64,000 nt of DNA, taken from positions 124,001 to 188,000 of the forward strand of contig CANMXP010000005.1 of assembly GCA_947501845.1 (NCBI GenBank), in the 5' to 3' direction. Shown piece by piece: positions 26,041-35,747 of the stretch. This DNA comes from an uncultured Flavobacteriaceae bacterium (GTDB lineage Bacteria; Bacteroidota; Bacteroidia; Flavobacteriales; Flavobacteriaceae). The notes beneath the pieces are model-generated. The model was given only the letters and a program-made list of their open reading frames with translations. It ran no database searches and was not told the DNA's origin. Made by a program: the position numbers and the translations under genes. How positions within the stretch are numbered: position 1 is the stretch's first letter; every line of letters begins with the position of its first letter.

Positions 26041-27948
26041 ATGAGTAACTATCACATAAAACATTTAGAAGAGTATTATCAAGTTTATAGAAAATCAATA
26101 AGAGAACCAGAAAATTTTTGGGAAGAAGTTGCAGAAGAACATTTTATGTGGCAACGAAAATGGAATGAGGTTTTAAGCTGGGATTTTTCTAAACCAGAAG
26201 TAAAATGGTTTGAAGGAGCACAATTAAATATCACCGAAAACTGTATTGATAGACACTTGGCGACTCGCGGTGACAAAACGGCTATTTTATTTGAACCTAA
26301 TGATCCGAAAGAAGAAGCCGAACATATTACTTATAATCAATTATACCAACGTGTTAACCAATTTGCAAATGTATTAAAAGAACAGGGCATTAAAAAAGGG
26401 GATCGCGTCTGTATTTATTTGCCTATGATTCCTGAATTGGCCATTGCTGTTTTAGCTTGTGCTAGAATTGGTGCCATCCATTCGGTGGTATTTGCAGGTT
26501 TCTCGGCCACAGCCTTATCAACTAGGATTAATGATAGTGATTGTAAAATGGTTATTACCAGTGATGGTTCCTATAGGGGGGCAAAAACAATCGATTTAAA
26601 AGGGATTGTTGATGAAGCTTTAAATGATTGTACATGTGTTGATACAGTTTTGGTTGCAAAACGTATTCGCTCAGACATACAAATGATAGCTGGTCGTGAT
26701 AAATGGCTACAGCCATTATTAGATAATGCTTCAACAGATTGCAAAGCGGAGGTTATGGATGCTGAAGATCCACTATTTATATTGTATACATCAGGTTCCA
26801 CAGGTCAGCCAAAAGGCATGGTACATACAACGGGTGGGTATATGGTGTATACAGCCTATTCGTTTAAAAATGCATTTCAATATAAAGAAAATGATGTGTA
26901 TTGGTGTACTGCTGATATTGGATGGATTACTGGACATAGTTATATTGTTTATGGGCCGTTAGCAAATGGAGCGACTACTGTTATGTTTGAAGGTGTTCCC
27001 AGCTATCCTGATTTTGGACGTTTTTGGGAGATTGTTGAAAAGCATAAAATAAATCAGTTTTATACAGCACCAACAGCTATTCGCGCATTGGCTAAGCAAG
27101 GTTTGGAATTGGTTGAAAAATACGATTTATCTACACTTAAAGTTTTAGGCTCTGTGGGTGAGCCTATAAACGAAGAAGCATGGCACTGGTATAACGATAA
27201 TATTGGGAAAAAGAAAAGTCCGATAGTCGATACCTGGTGGCAAACCGAAACAGGCGGAATCATGATTACGCCCATACCATTTGTAACACCAACAAAACCA
27301 ACGTATGCTACTTTACCCTTTATTGGTATTCAGCCTGCTTTAATGGATGAAAATGGCAAGGAATTAAAAGGGAACCAAGTAGATGGTCGTTTGTGTATAA
27401 AATTCCCATGGCCAAGTATGGCACGTACTATTTGGGGAAATCATCAACGTTATAAAGACACGTATTTTTCGGCTTTTGAAAACAAATATTTTACAGGCGA
27501 TGGAGCTCTAAGAGATGAGGTGGGGTATTACAGAATTACAGGACGTGTGGATGATGTTATTATTGTATCTGGCCATAACCTAGGAACAGCTCCAATTGAA
27601 GATGCAATTAATGAGCACCCAGCAGTTGCAGAATCAGCTATTGTAGGTTTTCCGCATGATGTAAAAGGAAATGCGTTATACGGTTATGTGATTTTAAAGG
27701 ATGTTGGTGAAACGAGAGATCAAGACAATTTACGGAAAGAGATTAATCAAATTATTACCGAACATATTGGACCTATCGCAAAACTGGATAAAATCCAATT
27801 TACCCAAGGATTGCCAAAAACACGTTCTGGTAAAATAATGAGGCGTATTTTGAGAAAAATAGCCCATAAGGATACCAGTAATTTAGGAGATACCAGTACG
27901 CTCTTAAACCCAGAAGTTGTTCAGGATATTATAGATAATGCTTTTTAA
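26041..27948 (+). CDS. acs: Acetyl-CoA synthetase (acetate-CoA ligase)
   Basis: A 635-residue AMP-forming ligase making acetyl-CoA from acetate, ATP and CoA. Visible are the P-loop YTSGSTGQPKGMVHT, CTADIGWITGHSYIVYGPL, DTWWQTETGG and the C-terminal catalytic lysine in TRSGKIMRR (Lys598), the site often controlled by acetylation. It lies 120 bp after the symporter and completes an acetate uptake and activation module. Confidence 0.97.
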   Translation: MSNYHIKHLEEYYQVYRKSIREPENFWEEVAEEHFMWQRKWNEVLSWDFSKPEVKWFEGAQLNITENCIDRHLATRGDKTAILFEPNDPKEEAEHITYNQLYQRVNQFANVLKEQGIKKGDRVCIYLPMIPELAIAVLACARIGAIHSVVFAGFSATALSTRINDSDCKMVITSDGSYRGAKTIDLKGIVDEALNDCTCVDTVLVAKRIRSDIQMIAGRDKWLQPLLDNASTDCKAEVMDAEDPLFILYTSGSTGQPKGMVHTTGGYMVYTAYSFKNAFQYKENDVYWCTADIGWITGHSYIVYGPLANGATTVMFEGVPSYPDFGRFWEIVEKHKINQFYTAPTAIRALAKQGLELVEKYDLSTLKVLGSVGEPINEEAWHWYNDNIGKKKSPIVDTWWQTETGGIMITPIPFVTPTKPTYATLPFIGIQPALMDENGKELKGNQVDGRLCIKFPWPSMARTIWGNHQRYKDTYFSAFENKYFTGDGALRDEVGYYRITGRVDDVIIVSGHNLGTAPIEDAINEHPAVAESAIVGFPHDVKGNALYGYVILKDVGETRDQDNLRKEINQIITEHIGPIAKLDKIQFTQGLPKTRSGKIMRRILRKIAHKDTSNLGDTSTLLNPEVVQDIIDNAF

Positions 27949-28054
27949 CAAATATTCGATGAAATAACCCGATTAGGACATGAGTTGCCTATTATAAAAC
28001 ATACGGTGTAGCTACTAAGGTTTACACTTTATAGTTTTGTAAAAAAAAGCTACA

Positions 28055-29236
28055 ATGTTAAAAAAAGTCCTTTATTTCAAGTTAATAACGCTTCTGTTTA
28101 TTTTAACTAATGCTTTAATAGCCAGTTGTAGCAGTGGCTCAGATAGTGTTGAAAAAGAAGAACCTACAGATAATATAAACCCTACTATAACATGTGTTTC
28201 AGATATTAACGAAACTGTAGATGCGCTATCAAATGGTAAAGAGGTAACATATACAACCCCTGTTGGTTCAGATAACTTGCCAGGAGCGATTACTTCTCAA
28301 ACTGAAGGTTTAGCATCTGGAGAAATATTTCCTGTAGGTACTACAAAAAATACATTTCAAGTAAAGGATGTTGCCGGGAATAAAGTTTCCTGTAGCTTTA
28401 ATGTTACTGTTACAAGAAACGAACCTTCATCTAATTTACCTTATTTTATTGAGGTTAACCCTGCACCTTTTGGAAAAACATGGAATCCAGTTGAAAATTT
28501 GTCGGATGAGTTTAACGATGGCAATTTTGATGAAAATAAATGGTTAAATACAGATCCAAATAGATGGATAGGAAGAGCCCCAGGGATTTTTAAGGAAAAT
28601 ACAGTGACTGAAGCTGATGATAACCTTATGCTCACAGCTTATCAATTAGATACTCCAGAAGTAGTAAACGGTAATACATTCACCCATGCTGGGTCCAATA
28701 TTTACTCTAAGGAAGCCGCTCAAGTTGGATATTATTTTGAATGTAGAATGAAAGCCAATAAAACGTTTATGTCTTCTACATTTTGGTTAATTAATAATAG
28801 AAACGACGGAACAGGCTGCGATAAAAGAGTTACAGAATTAGATATTCAAGAGTGTGTAGGACAAGTTACAGGGACTGCAAATTTTGCTCAAAACTTTGAT
28901 GAAACCATTCATTCTAATACGCACAGTAGACAAACCGACTGTCCAGATACGCCAACAGGATCTGCGGGAGATAATAGTGAAATAGGATCAAAAGTTTGGG
29001 CAGATTATCATGTTTATGGGGTTTGGTGGAAAAGTGCTACCGAAATAGAGTTTTATTTAGATGGTAAAAAAGTGTATACCGTCGTTCCTAAGGCTAATTT
29101 TGATTTACCTATGTATTTGAGAATGGTTGTTGAAACTTACGATTGGAACCCAGTACCTTCAGATGGCGGTATGACAGGAACTGAAGAAGAAAGAACAACC
29201 TTTTACGACTGGGTAAGGACTTGGGAGTTAAAATAA
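28055..29236 (+). CDS. Secreted GH16 glycoside hydrolase (agarase/porphyranase type) with HYR domain
   Basis: A 393-residue lipoprotein (lipobox IASCSSG). A HYR domain (about 40-120) precedes a GH16 domain that begins LSDEFNDGNFDENKW. The catalytic motif is ELDIQE (Glu261 nucleophile, Asp263, Glu266 acid/base). The end TTFYDWVRTWEL is typical of beta-agarases and porphyranases. The substrate is probably a red-algal galactan; agarose and porphyran cannot be told apart by eye. No SusC/SusD pair lies nearby. The gene sits between acs and the convergent exonuclease gene. Confidence 0.87.
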   Translation: MLKKVLYFKLITLLFILTNALIASCSSGSDSVEKEEPTDNINPTITCVSDINETVDALSNGKEVTYTTPVGSDNLPGAITSQTEGLASGEIFPVGTTKNTFQVKDVAGNKVSCSFNVTVTRNEPSSNLPYFIEVNPAPFGKTWNPVENLSDEFNDGNFDENKWLNTDPNRWIGRAPGIFKENTVTEADDNLMLTAYQLDTPEVVNGNTFTHAGSNIYSKEAAQVGYYFECRMKANKTFMSSTFWLINNRNDGTGCDKRVTELDIQECVGQVTGTANFAQNFDETIHSNTHSRQTDCPDTPTGSAGDNSEIGSKVWADYHVYGVWWKSATEIEFYLDGKKVYTVVPKANFDLPMYLRMVVETYDWNPVPSDGGMTGTEEERTTFYDWVRTWELK

Positions 29237-29250
29237 AGAACCTGAAATAA

Positions 29251-29916
29251 TTAAGGCTTCAATAAATAATCCCACTCTAAATTTTTTCGCTTGTCTAATC
29301 GTGATAGAATTTTTAGAAATACAATAGCGGTTATAAGTGCATCACCATTGGCAGTGTGTCTATCTACTTTAGGTACATTAAGTTCTTTGCACAAATCGTC
29401 TAATGTATAATGCTCTTTTAAATTTTCTCGATAAATAATATGTTTCGATTTATTGAACAAATACCCCGTATCAATAAACCTGTTTTTTAGTTTGCCAAGT
29501 CCATGTCTTGATAGCATTTCATTCATCATGTTTTTATCAAAATTAGCATGATGTGCTATGAGATCAGCATTTTTCACATAGGCTAGAAAAGCCTTGATGG
29601 CTTCTAGCTCGGTTACTTTTTCTAGACCGCCCTTTTTCATCAATCCGTGAATTTTGACGGTTTCTGGGTTAAAGATTTCTTGCTCTAAATAAAGCTCTAA
29701 ACTATTGTTTACTTGAATAGATTTACCAACAAAACAAACAGCGCCAATAGATAGGATTCTATCATTTTTTCTATCAAAACCAGTCGTTTCGGTATCAAAT
29801 GCAACAAACCGGGTTTCGCTAATAGTTTTTTTAGTGACATTTTTAAAGCTATCAACATAATCAATCCAAAAATCAGGATATTCTTTTTTGTTTTTATGAA
29901 ACCATTTAAAAATCAT
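29251..29916 (-). CDS. DEDDh 3'-5' exonuclease (DnaQ-like)
   Basis: A 221-residue exonuclease of the polymerase III epsilon type. All acidic motifs are present: FDTETTGFD (ExoI), HHANFDKNM (ExoII), and HTANGDALIT (ExoIII with His). It starts one base before the DUF294 stop, so the pair is co-transcribed. In other bacteria such an exonuclease/DUF294 pair often accompanies the acetate symporter/acs genes; its role there is unclear. Confidence 0.92.
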   Translation of the reverse strand: MIFKWFHKNKKEYPDFWIDYVDSFKNVTKKTISETRFVAFDTETTGFDRKNDRILSIGAVCFVGKSIQVNNSLELYLEQEIFNPETVKIHGLMKKGGLEKVTELEAIKAFLAYVKNADLIAHHANFDKNMMNEMLSRHGLGKLKNRFIDTGYLFNKSKHIIYRENLKEHYTLDDLCKELNVPKVDRHTANGDALITAIVFLKILSRLDKRKNLEWDYLLKP

Positions 29917-31833
29917 TTAGATAAAGTTTTTTAAGTCAAATCTGATTTTTAAAATTTCCTGAATTTTTTGAATGGGTTTAAAGCAACGTCTAAGTTTTAG
30001 CTTTTCTTCCTTTGTCAAGGTTTCTAAATCAATAAATTTACCTGAATTGTCGCGTAAGAGTCCTTGCTTGGTTTTAAATTTTGATAGAGCCTTGAAAGCA
30101 TAAGAACAAGATTCGTATAATTCCTTATTGTTAGGCTCTAGTTCTGCTAATTTTTCAAAACGCTGGTAAGTATTATTGACGCCTTTCATTTGCTTGCTTA
30201 AAATGAGTAATCTAGCAGCATCAATAAGTGGCATTAAAGCTCTGTTTTTAATATTGAAAAGCTCTTTTTGATCGCCATTTTGTTCTACTAAAAACTGTTT
30301 AAAGAAACCAAGGGGTGAGGGGCTTTTAATAGCATCACGTCCTAAAAATTTATAAAACAGATCTGTTTTTTCTAGAGTCGAATAAATAGTATCTGTAAGC
30401 TCATCAACTAATATTTCACTTCCATAAACACGATTGTAGTCAAAAAATATAGAGGATAACAAAACTGCTTTTTCATCTGGTTTTAAAATCCAATCTTTAA
30501 ATTGAGTTTTCCATGCTGTTAGGGATTTACACCATTCTGGGTTGCTCGCCATCATATCGGCTTCACAATATTCAAATCCAATTTTATTTAAAGACTTGGT
30601 AATTAGTTTCGCAAGTTCTAAAAAATACGCCTGCGTTTCGTCATATTGTTCTTTTGGAACATCTTCAAATACTAAAGCATTATCCTGATCTGTGAAAAGT
30701 AATTGTTCTTTACGTCCCTGACTACCTAAAGCCAGCCAGGAAAAAGCTACTGGAGGAGCTGTAGGCATTTTTTTTAAAGCCAATTCTACAACGCGTATCG
30801 TAACAGCATCATTAATTTGAGAGATAACATTTATAATGTGAGATATGGGGATATTTTGCTCAATATAATTTTTTAATAAAGCATTGGCCTTAAGTCTAGC
30901 TGCACGGAGTTTTTTAGTCCGTTTGGCTCGTTTTATTTCTTTAAGTATAACGGTTGGATTATTACCAAGAGTCACTAAAACATCATGATGTGTTAAAACA
31001 CCAACAAGTTTAGAATTAACGGTACCATCTTTAGTAATACACAAATGTCCAATGCTATGTTTAATCATTTGCAATTGTCCATCAGCTATAGTTAAATCCT
31101 TTTTGCCTGTCATTACAGGTGAACTCATGATATTGGTTACAGGGGTCTCAATAGGGAAAAGGCCAGTTGCTATTTTGTTTTTAATGTCACTATTTGTAAT
31201 AATACCAACTGGCTTTTTTTCATCATCAACTACTATAATACAACCAATTTTATGGTCGCTCATTTTTTTTGCAGCCTCTTTTAAGGAAGCTTTAATAGAA
31301 CAGGTTATAGGTGATTTTGTATAATTGGCTGTTTGAAAATTCACCATATCTTGAGATGTACTGGGCAAATAATCAACAAAAATTTTACCTGCTACTTCTG
31401 CCGAATAGGGGTCATAGGCATTAGATGCAAATGCGGTAATTAAATACTTCTGAATTTGAGTGTTATAATCTGTTACCGATTGAAAAACAGCAATAGGTAT
31501 GGCATAAACTATAGATTCTTCATTGGCAGTAGCTGTTAGTTTATAAGGCTCTTTAGTTATTAATGGACGTAATCCAAACACATCACCAGTATCATGAATA
31601 TTCATAATATCCTTAACATCGCCATTACTGTAATACAAATTTATGGCACCATCTCGTACAATATAAAAATTGTCATGCCAAGCGTCATCCTTTTCAAATA
31701 TAGTATCTCCTTTTTCTAAATAAGTTATTGTAACCTCGGTAGCAATTTGTAATAAGGTTTTATTAGAAAGCATGTTAAAAGGCGGATAGCCATTTAAAAA
31801 ATCAGCAATACGTTCAGCTATGGAATTCTTCAT
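29917..31833 (-). CDS. cNMP-binding / CBS pair / DUF294 nucleotidyltransferase-like protein
   Basis: A 638-residue multidomain regulator: cyclic-nucleotide-binding domain (about 10-135), two CBS domains (about 165-290), a DUF294 nucleotidyltransferase-like domain with SQGRKEQLLFTDQDNA (GSxGRxEQ...TDxD motif, about 370-390), and the DUF294 C-terminal domain. The phosphate-binding cassette is weak (VFGLRPLI in place of FGExAL), so cAMP binding is doubtful. It resembles GlnD-type enzymes that modify proteins. The gene abuts the exonuclease downstream and follows FAH by 33 bp. Confidence 0.92.
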   Translation of the reverse strand: MKNSIAERIADFLNGYPPFNMLSNKTLLQIATEVTITYLEKGDTIFEKDDAWHDNFYIVRDGAINLYYSNGDVKDIMNIHDTGDVFGLRPLITKEPYKLTATANEESIVYAIPIAVFQSVTDYNTQIQKYLITAFASNAYDPYSAEVAGKIFVDYLPSTSQDMVNFQTANYTKSPITCSIKASLKEAAKKMSDHKIGCIIVVDDEKKPVGIITNSDIKNKIATGLFPIETPVTNIMSSPVMTGKKDLTIADGQLQMIKHSIGHLCITKDGTVNSKLVGVLTHHDVLVTLGNNPTVILKEIKRAKRTKKLRAARLKANALLKNYIEQNIPISHIINVISQINDAVTIRVVELALKKMPTAPPVAFSWLALGSQGRKEQLLFTDQDNALVFEDVPKEQYDETQAYFLELAKLITKSLNKIGFEYCEADMMASNPEWCKSLTAWKTQFKDWILKPDEKAVLLSSIFFDYNRVYGSEILVDELTDTIYSTLEKTDLFYKFLGRDAIKSPSPLGFFKQFLVEQNGDQKELFNIKNRALMPLIDAARLLILSKQMKGVNNTYQRFEKLAELEPNNKELYESCSYAFKALSKFKTKQGLLRDNSGKFIDLETLTKEEKLKLRRCFKPIQKIQEILKIRFDLKNFI

Positions 31834-31866
31834 AAATCACCCTTGTTTAAGCAGGTTTGCGATTTA

Positions 31867-32481
31867 TTAAATCATTTTAAAATCTAACAATAATTCACCT
31901 TCAATAGAAGCTTGTAAATGGTCTCCCTTAAAAATTTGCCCAGCTCCTAGGGCAGGTGTACCAGTAAAAATTAAATCTCCAGGAACTAAAGTCATAAAAC
32001 TTGAAACAAAACTAATGATCTCACTAAAATTATAAATCATAAAATCGGTATTACCTAACTGTTTTTGCTCACCATTAATGACTAGATCAAAATTAATATT
32101 ATTAAGCTCGGGAAAGTTAGAAACAGGTTTAAAACTAGATATTGGAGAGGCACCATCAAAACCTTTAGCTAATGCCCACGGGCCTTTATTTGCTCGACTG
32201 GCTGTAAGCACATCTTTAGCTGTGTAGTCTATGCCAATAGCAATTTCAGAGATATAAGAAGCTGCATTTTCTACGCTGATATCTTTACCCGTTTTACCAA
32301 TTTTAACAACCAATTCCACTTCATAAACCAACTCATTAGTAATGGCTGGAAATTCAATATCTTTATTATTTGTTACTAATGTACTTTCTGGTTTTGTAAA
32401 TATTAATTGATGACCGTTTTTTATCGCTTCAATTTCTGCTTTATCACTCACATAGTTTTTACCAATACCTATAATTTTCAT
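31867..32481 (-). CDS. Fumarylacetoacetate hydrolase (FAH)-family protein
   Basis: A 204-residue short FAH-fold protein; relatives hydrolyse acylpyruvates, decarboxylate oxaloacetate or isomerise hydroxymuconate products. Seen are KIIGIGKNY at the start, the metal-ligand region VYEVELVVKIGK, GIDYTAKDV, KGFDGASPI and LVPGDLIFTGTPALGAG. The specific substrate is not readable. It may be the first gene of a minus-strand unit with DUF294 and the exonuclease. Confidence 0.9.
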   Translation of the reverse strand: MKIIGIGKNYVSDKAEIEAIKNGHQLIFTKPESTLVTNNKDIEFPAITNELVYEVELVVKIGKTGKDISVENAASYISEIAIGIDYTAKDVLTASRANKGPWALAKGFDGASPISSFKPVSNFPELNNINFDLVINGEQKQLGNTDFMIYNFSEIISFVSSFMTLVPGDLIFTGTPALGAGQIFKGDHLQASIEGELLLDFKMI

Positions 32482-32613
32482 CTTTTTTTATTATTGTTTA
32501 TAAGGTTAATTTAAGCCAATAAAAGTAATAAATTAAGTGACTACTATACAGATTTGAAAGTACTTTTTAAGTATTTAAGAGGTTAAGGGATTTAATATCA
32601 TTGTTACCTTTTA

Positions 32614-33708
32614 TTATTTTTCGGTTTTAAATGTTGGAAGAAAAATATCTTTCATCATCGCAAAAGGTAATTTGTCATCTTGAGAATTGTATGCACCGCC
32701 AGTAAATACAGCAACTAGGTTCATATTTGGAAAAACCATGATATATTGTCCGCCGTTTCCAGTAGCAGTTTTAGAGATAACAATTTCTCCGTCTAATTTA
32801 AACGGAATATGCCACCATAAATAGCTATAATCAATTCCTGTAATTTTAGTTTTTGGAGTAGTTGACTTTTCAATCCATTTTTTAGACACAATTTGTTTTT
32901 CACCCCATGCCCCTTTGTTGAGGATCAATTGACCAATTTTAGCCATATCACGAGAGGTCATATACAATCTTTTTCCAGATGGAATAACTTCTTTGTTAGA
33001 GGTATGTCCCCAACTTACGTTTTTTATTCCTAAAGGATTAAATAAATAATGTTCGGCAAACTTGTCGATGGTCATACCAGACGCTTGACTTATTATTTCT
33101 GCTATTAAAACGACACCCATTGAGCAATAATTTGAGGTTTTCCCAGGTTCGTTCACTATAGGCAAGTTGAGCATGTATTGAAGCCAATCCTTTTTTTTAT
33201 AAATTTTGTCTTCTTGCCCTTTTGATTTCTTATCCCAATCATTACAATCGAGTCCACTAGACATGGTTAAAAGGTGTTTAATAGTAATCTTTGCTTTTCT
33301 CTCATCAAGATTTTGGGTAGGTACTGGGGTTTTTAAATATTTTGATATTGGATCATCAACACTATTTATAAACCCTTTATTTATTGCAATTCCCATTAAA
33401 ATTGATTTGATGCTTTTTGTCGTAGAACGTAGGTCGTGTTGTTTATTTGAAGTGTGATTTTTGAAATATTCCTCTATAATAAGTTGATTGTCTTTAACCA
33501 ATAAAACGCTATGAATCTTATTTTCCTTATTTTTTATTTGTTCAAATAACTTATATATACTTGTGGTGTCTGTTTTTAGAGATTTTAGATTGTTTGTTTG
33601 CCAACCGTCCTCAAGCTCTTTAGGTTGGGAATACGTGTATGAGTTTTGTCCGTAACTAAGAATATTAACTACTAAGGCTAAAATTATGATGGCAGGTATA
33701 TTTTTCAT
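32614..33708 (-). CDS. Serine hydrolase, class C beta-lactamase fold
   Basis: A 364-residue exported enzyme with a signal peptide (about 1-20). The catalytic SxxK is Ser95-Thr-Thr-Lys98 and the second motif is Tyr194-Cys-Ser196. The family (PF00144) includes esterases, D-aminopeptidases, carboxypeptidases and class C beta-lactamases, so the substrate is open. There is no neighbouring regulator of the AmpR type. It is preceded on the same strand by GH43 at 134 bp distance, so joint transcription is uncertain. Confidence 0.9.
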   Translation of the reverse strand: MKNIPAIIILALVVNILSYGQNSYTYSQPKELEDGWQTNNLKSLKTDTTSIYKLFEQIKNKENKIHSVLLVKDNQLIIEEYFKNHTSNKQHDLRSTTKSIKSILMGIAINKGFINSVDDPISKYLKTPVPTQNLDERKAKITIKHLLTMSSGLDCNDWDKKSKGQEDKIYKKKDWLQYMLNLPIVNEPGKTSNYCSMGVVLIAEIISQASGMTIDKFAEHYLFNPLGIKNVSWGHTSNKEVIPSGKRLYMTSRDMAKIGQLILNKGAWGEKQIVSKKWIEKSTTPKTKITGIDYSYLWWHIPFKLDGEIVISKTATGNGGQYIMVFPNMNLVAVFTGGAYNSQDDKLPFAMMKDIFLPTFKTEK

Positions 33709-33842
33709 GGTTAAAACAACAAATAAATGTAAAGTAAAATAACAAATCTTTTATCTAACATAAATGCATTTTAACTTTTTTAGGAATTAAAATATGTATG
33801 CTTACTTGTACCGTCTGTTCCTATTAAAAGAGTTGCTCAATA

Positions 33843-35594
33843 TCATTTAATGTCGAAGGTAATCTGATCAAAATTTATGAAACCTATTGGTTTGTCCGTG
33901 TCTTTTTGAACGCAGTATAAGCCAATGCGGGCACCAATCCAAGCTCCAGCACGTACCTCAAATTCAGGACCTAATTTGGTGAAATCTTTTCCATTAGTAC
34001 TAAATGAAAATTGACCGTGTATGATACCATTACTATAGCGATCTAAACTTTTTAACTGATAGTCTTGCAAAGTTGCCTTGCGGATCTCTTTTTCCTCTTT
34101 AGATAATCGGGCTCGATATTTTAAAGGAGCAGGAAGTTTTCCTTTGGTATCTAATCGTAGCCAAAAATCGGTACCTGAAACAGTGGTAGAGCTTAACTTT
34201 TGAAGCCCAAAACGGACAGATACTGTCTTGATACCTTTTATTTCTTCAATACCAATGTCAAATGATTTTCTCCCTAATGAAGTTAGTCCAGCTCTTATGC
34301 CGCTATAGTCTGAAGTGCTCATTTTTGTTGTAGCCGAAAAATTAAAATCGGGAAACATTTGAGTTAATACTTGTGGTACGCTTTCCAATTCTTGGTTGGC
34401 AGAAAAAAGAGCAGGCAACACTAAATTTCCATTTTCAAGCTTATACCAATTTTTTTGTGGATTTGCTGGCCACTGCCATTGTAGGCCTAGAATTTCAGAA
34501 CTAAAGTCATCAGAGGTTTGTAGTTCAAATGGAACCGCTGGATGCGGGTAAGTGTGTGTTTTTACAGGATTTCCAATACCATCATTATCGGTATCATTAC
34601 CAATCACGGGCCAACCGCTGTTTGTCCAATGCGCAGGTTCTAATCGTACAATACGTCCTAAAGTGCCAACCGATTGAAAATGAACAAACCACCATTTGCC
34701 TGTGTGTGATTCTACTAAGCCTCCCTGATGCGGTCCATTGATTCCAGTGTCACCAGGTTCGCATATGGTTCTAATTTCATATGGTCCTTTTGGGGCTTTA
34801 GAACGTAAAGCCGTTTGCCAGCCAAATTCTACACCGCCAGCAGGACATAAGATATAAAACCATTCACCACGTTTCATGAATTTGGTGCCTTCTATAATAC
34901 TTTGGTGTTTTCGGGTTGGAAATTTTTTTGAATCTTTAGCATCAAACACAGTAACAGGTTCTCCTATAAGCTTAGTACCTTCCCTGTTCATTTCCCAAAC
35001 ATCAATACGCTCATTAATACCACGACGCGAGGCTGCGTGAGCATGTGCAAGATAGGCTTTGCCAGTTTGTTCATCCCAAATAGGAGAGGGGTCTATCCAG
35101 CCAGACGCTTCTTTAACTAACACTGGTTTGCTCCATTCGCCAGCTGGATTTTTTGTTTTTACCTGATAAACACCAGCATCGGGGTCTCCCCAAAATATCC
35201 AGAAATAGCCATCATGATAACGAATAGCAGGTGCATATACGCCTTTGCCCAAACGGGGCAGATTATAATCAAGCTGGTCTTTACTTCTATTTTTATACTC
35301 AAAAAGCGCATCTGGTAATTTTTGAATGCCATGGCCAATAAGTTTCCAGTTTACCAGATCTTTGGAGTGCAAGATTGGTAACCCAGGAACCATATTGAAA
35401 CTTGAAGCTGTCATGTAATAATCCTTTCCGACTCTTATCACATCAGGATCAGAAAAATCGGCAGTGACAATAGGGTTTTCATAAACTTGATTAGCAGTTA
35501 TAATATCTTGTTTTTTTGATGCTTTTCCACATGAGGAAAACAGAATCATTATTAACAAGATAAAATGAGGGGATAACAGTTGATGATATTTCAT
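33843..35594 (-). CDS. GH43-family glycoside hydrolase lipoprotein (beta-xylosidase-like)
   Basis: A 583-residue lipoprotein (lipobox FSSCGKA). The GH43 five-bladed propeller begins YENPIVTADFSDPDVIRVGKDYYM, holding the general-base Asp, with GWIDPSPIWDEQ and a Glu in SIIEGTKFMKR as the likely pKa-modulating and acid residues. A C-terminal beta-sandwich (about 370-583) resembles the GH43_12 accessory domain. The probable substrate is xylan or arabinoxylan side chains. There are no other polysaccharide-utilisation genes beside it. Confidence 0.9.
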   Translation of the reverse strand: MKYHQLLSPHFILLIMILFSSCGKASKKQDIITANQVYENPIVTADFSDPDVIRVGKDYYMTASSFNMVPGLPILHSKDLVNWKLIGHGIQKLPDALFEYKNRSKDQLDYNLPRLGKGVYAPAIRYHDGYFWIFWGDPDAGVYQVKTKNPAGEWSKPVLVKEASGWIDPSPIWDEQTGKAYLAHAHAASRRGINERIDVWEMNREGTKLIGEPVTVFDAKDSKKFPTRKHQSIIEGTKFMKRGEWFYILCPAGGVEFGWQTALRSKAPKGPYEIRTICEPGDTGINGPHQGGLVESHTGKWWFVHFQSVGTLGRIVRLEPAHWTNSGWPVIGNDTDNDGIGNPVKTHTYPHPAVPFELQTSDDFSSEILGLQWQWPANPQKNWYKLENGNLVLPALFSANQELESVPQVLTQMFPDFNFSATTKMSTSDYSGIRAGLTSLGRKSFDIGIEEIKGIKTVSVRFGLQKLSSTTVSGTDFWLRLDTKGKLPAPLKYRARLSKEEKEIRKATLQDYQLKSLDRYSNGIIHGQFSFSTNGKDFTKLGPEFEVRAGAWIGARIGLYCVQKDTDKPIGFINFDQITFDIK

Positions 35595-35747
35595 GTGATA
35601 TGTTTACTTTTTTATGTCTACTTATGTGCCTGCTAATGTAATTAAACTATATAGGGCATAAGTGTACTTAAGTTCTAATAAGGTGTAGATATTATTCATA
35701 TAGATTGGTTAATTTAGCGAACTGTCTTATTTGTAAAAATCATTTTG

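Noticed and set aside
32614-33708. Serine hydrolase as an antibiotic-resistance beta-lactamase
   Set aside because: The SxxK and YxS motifs are shared by many esterases and peptidases of this fold, and no AmpR-type regulator is adjacent, so a resistance call is not supported.
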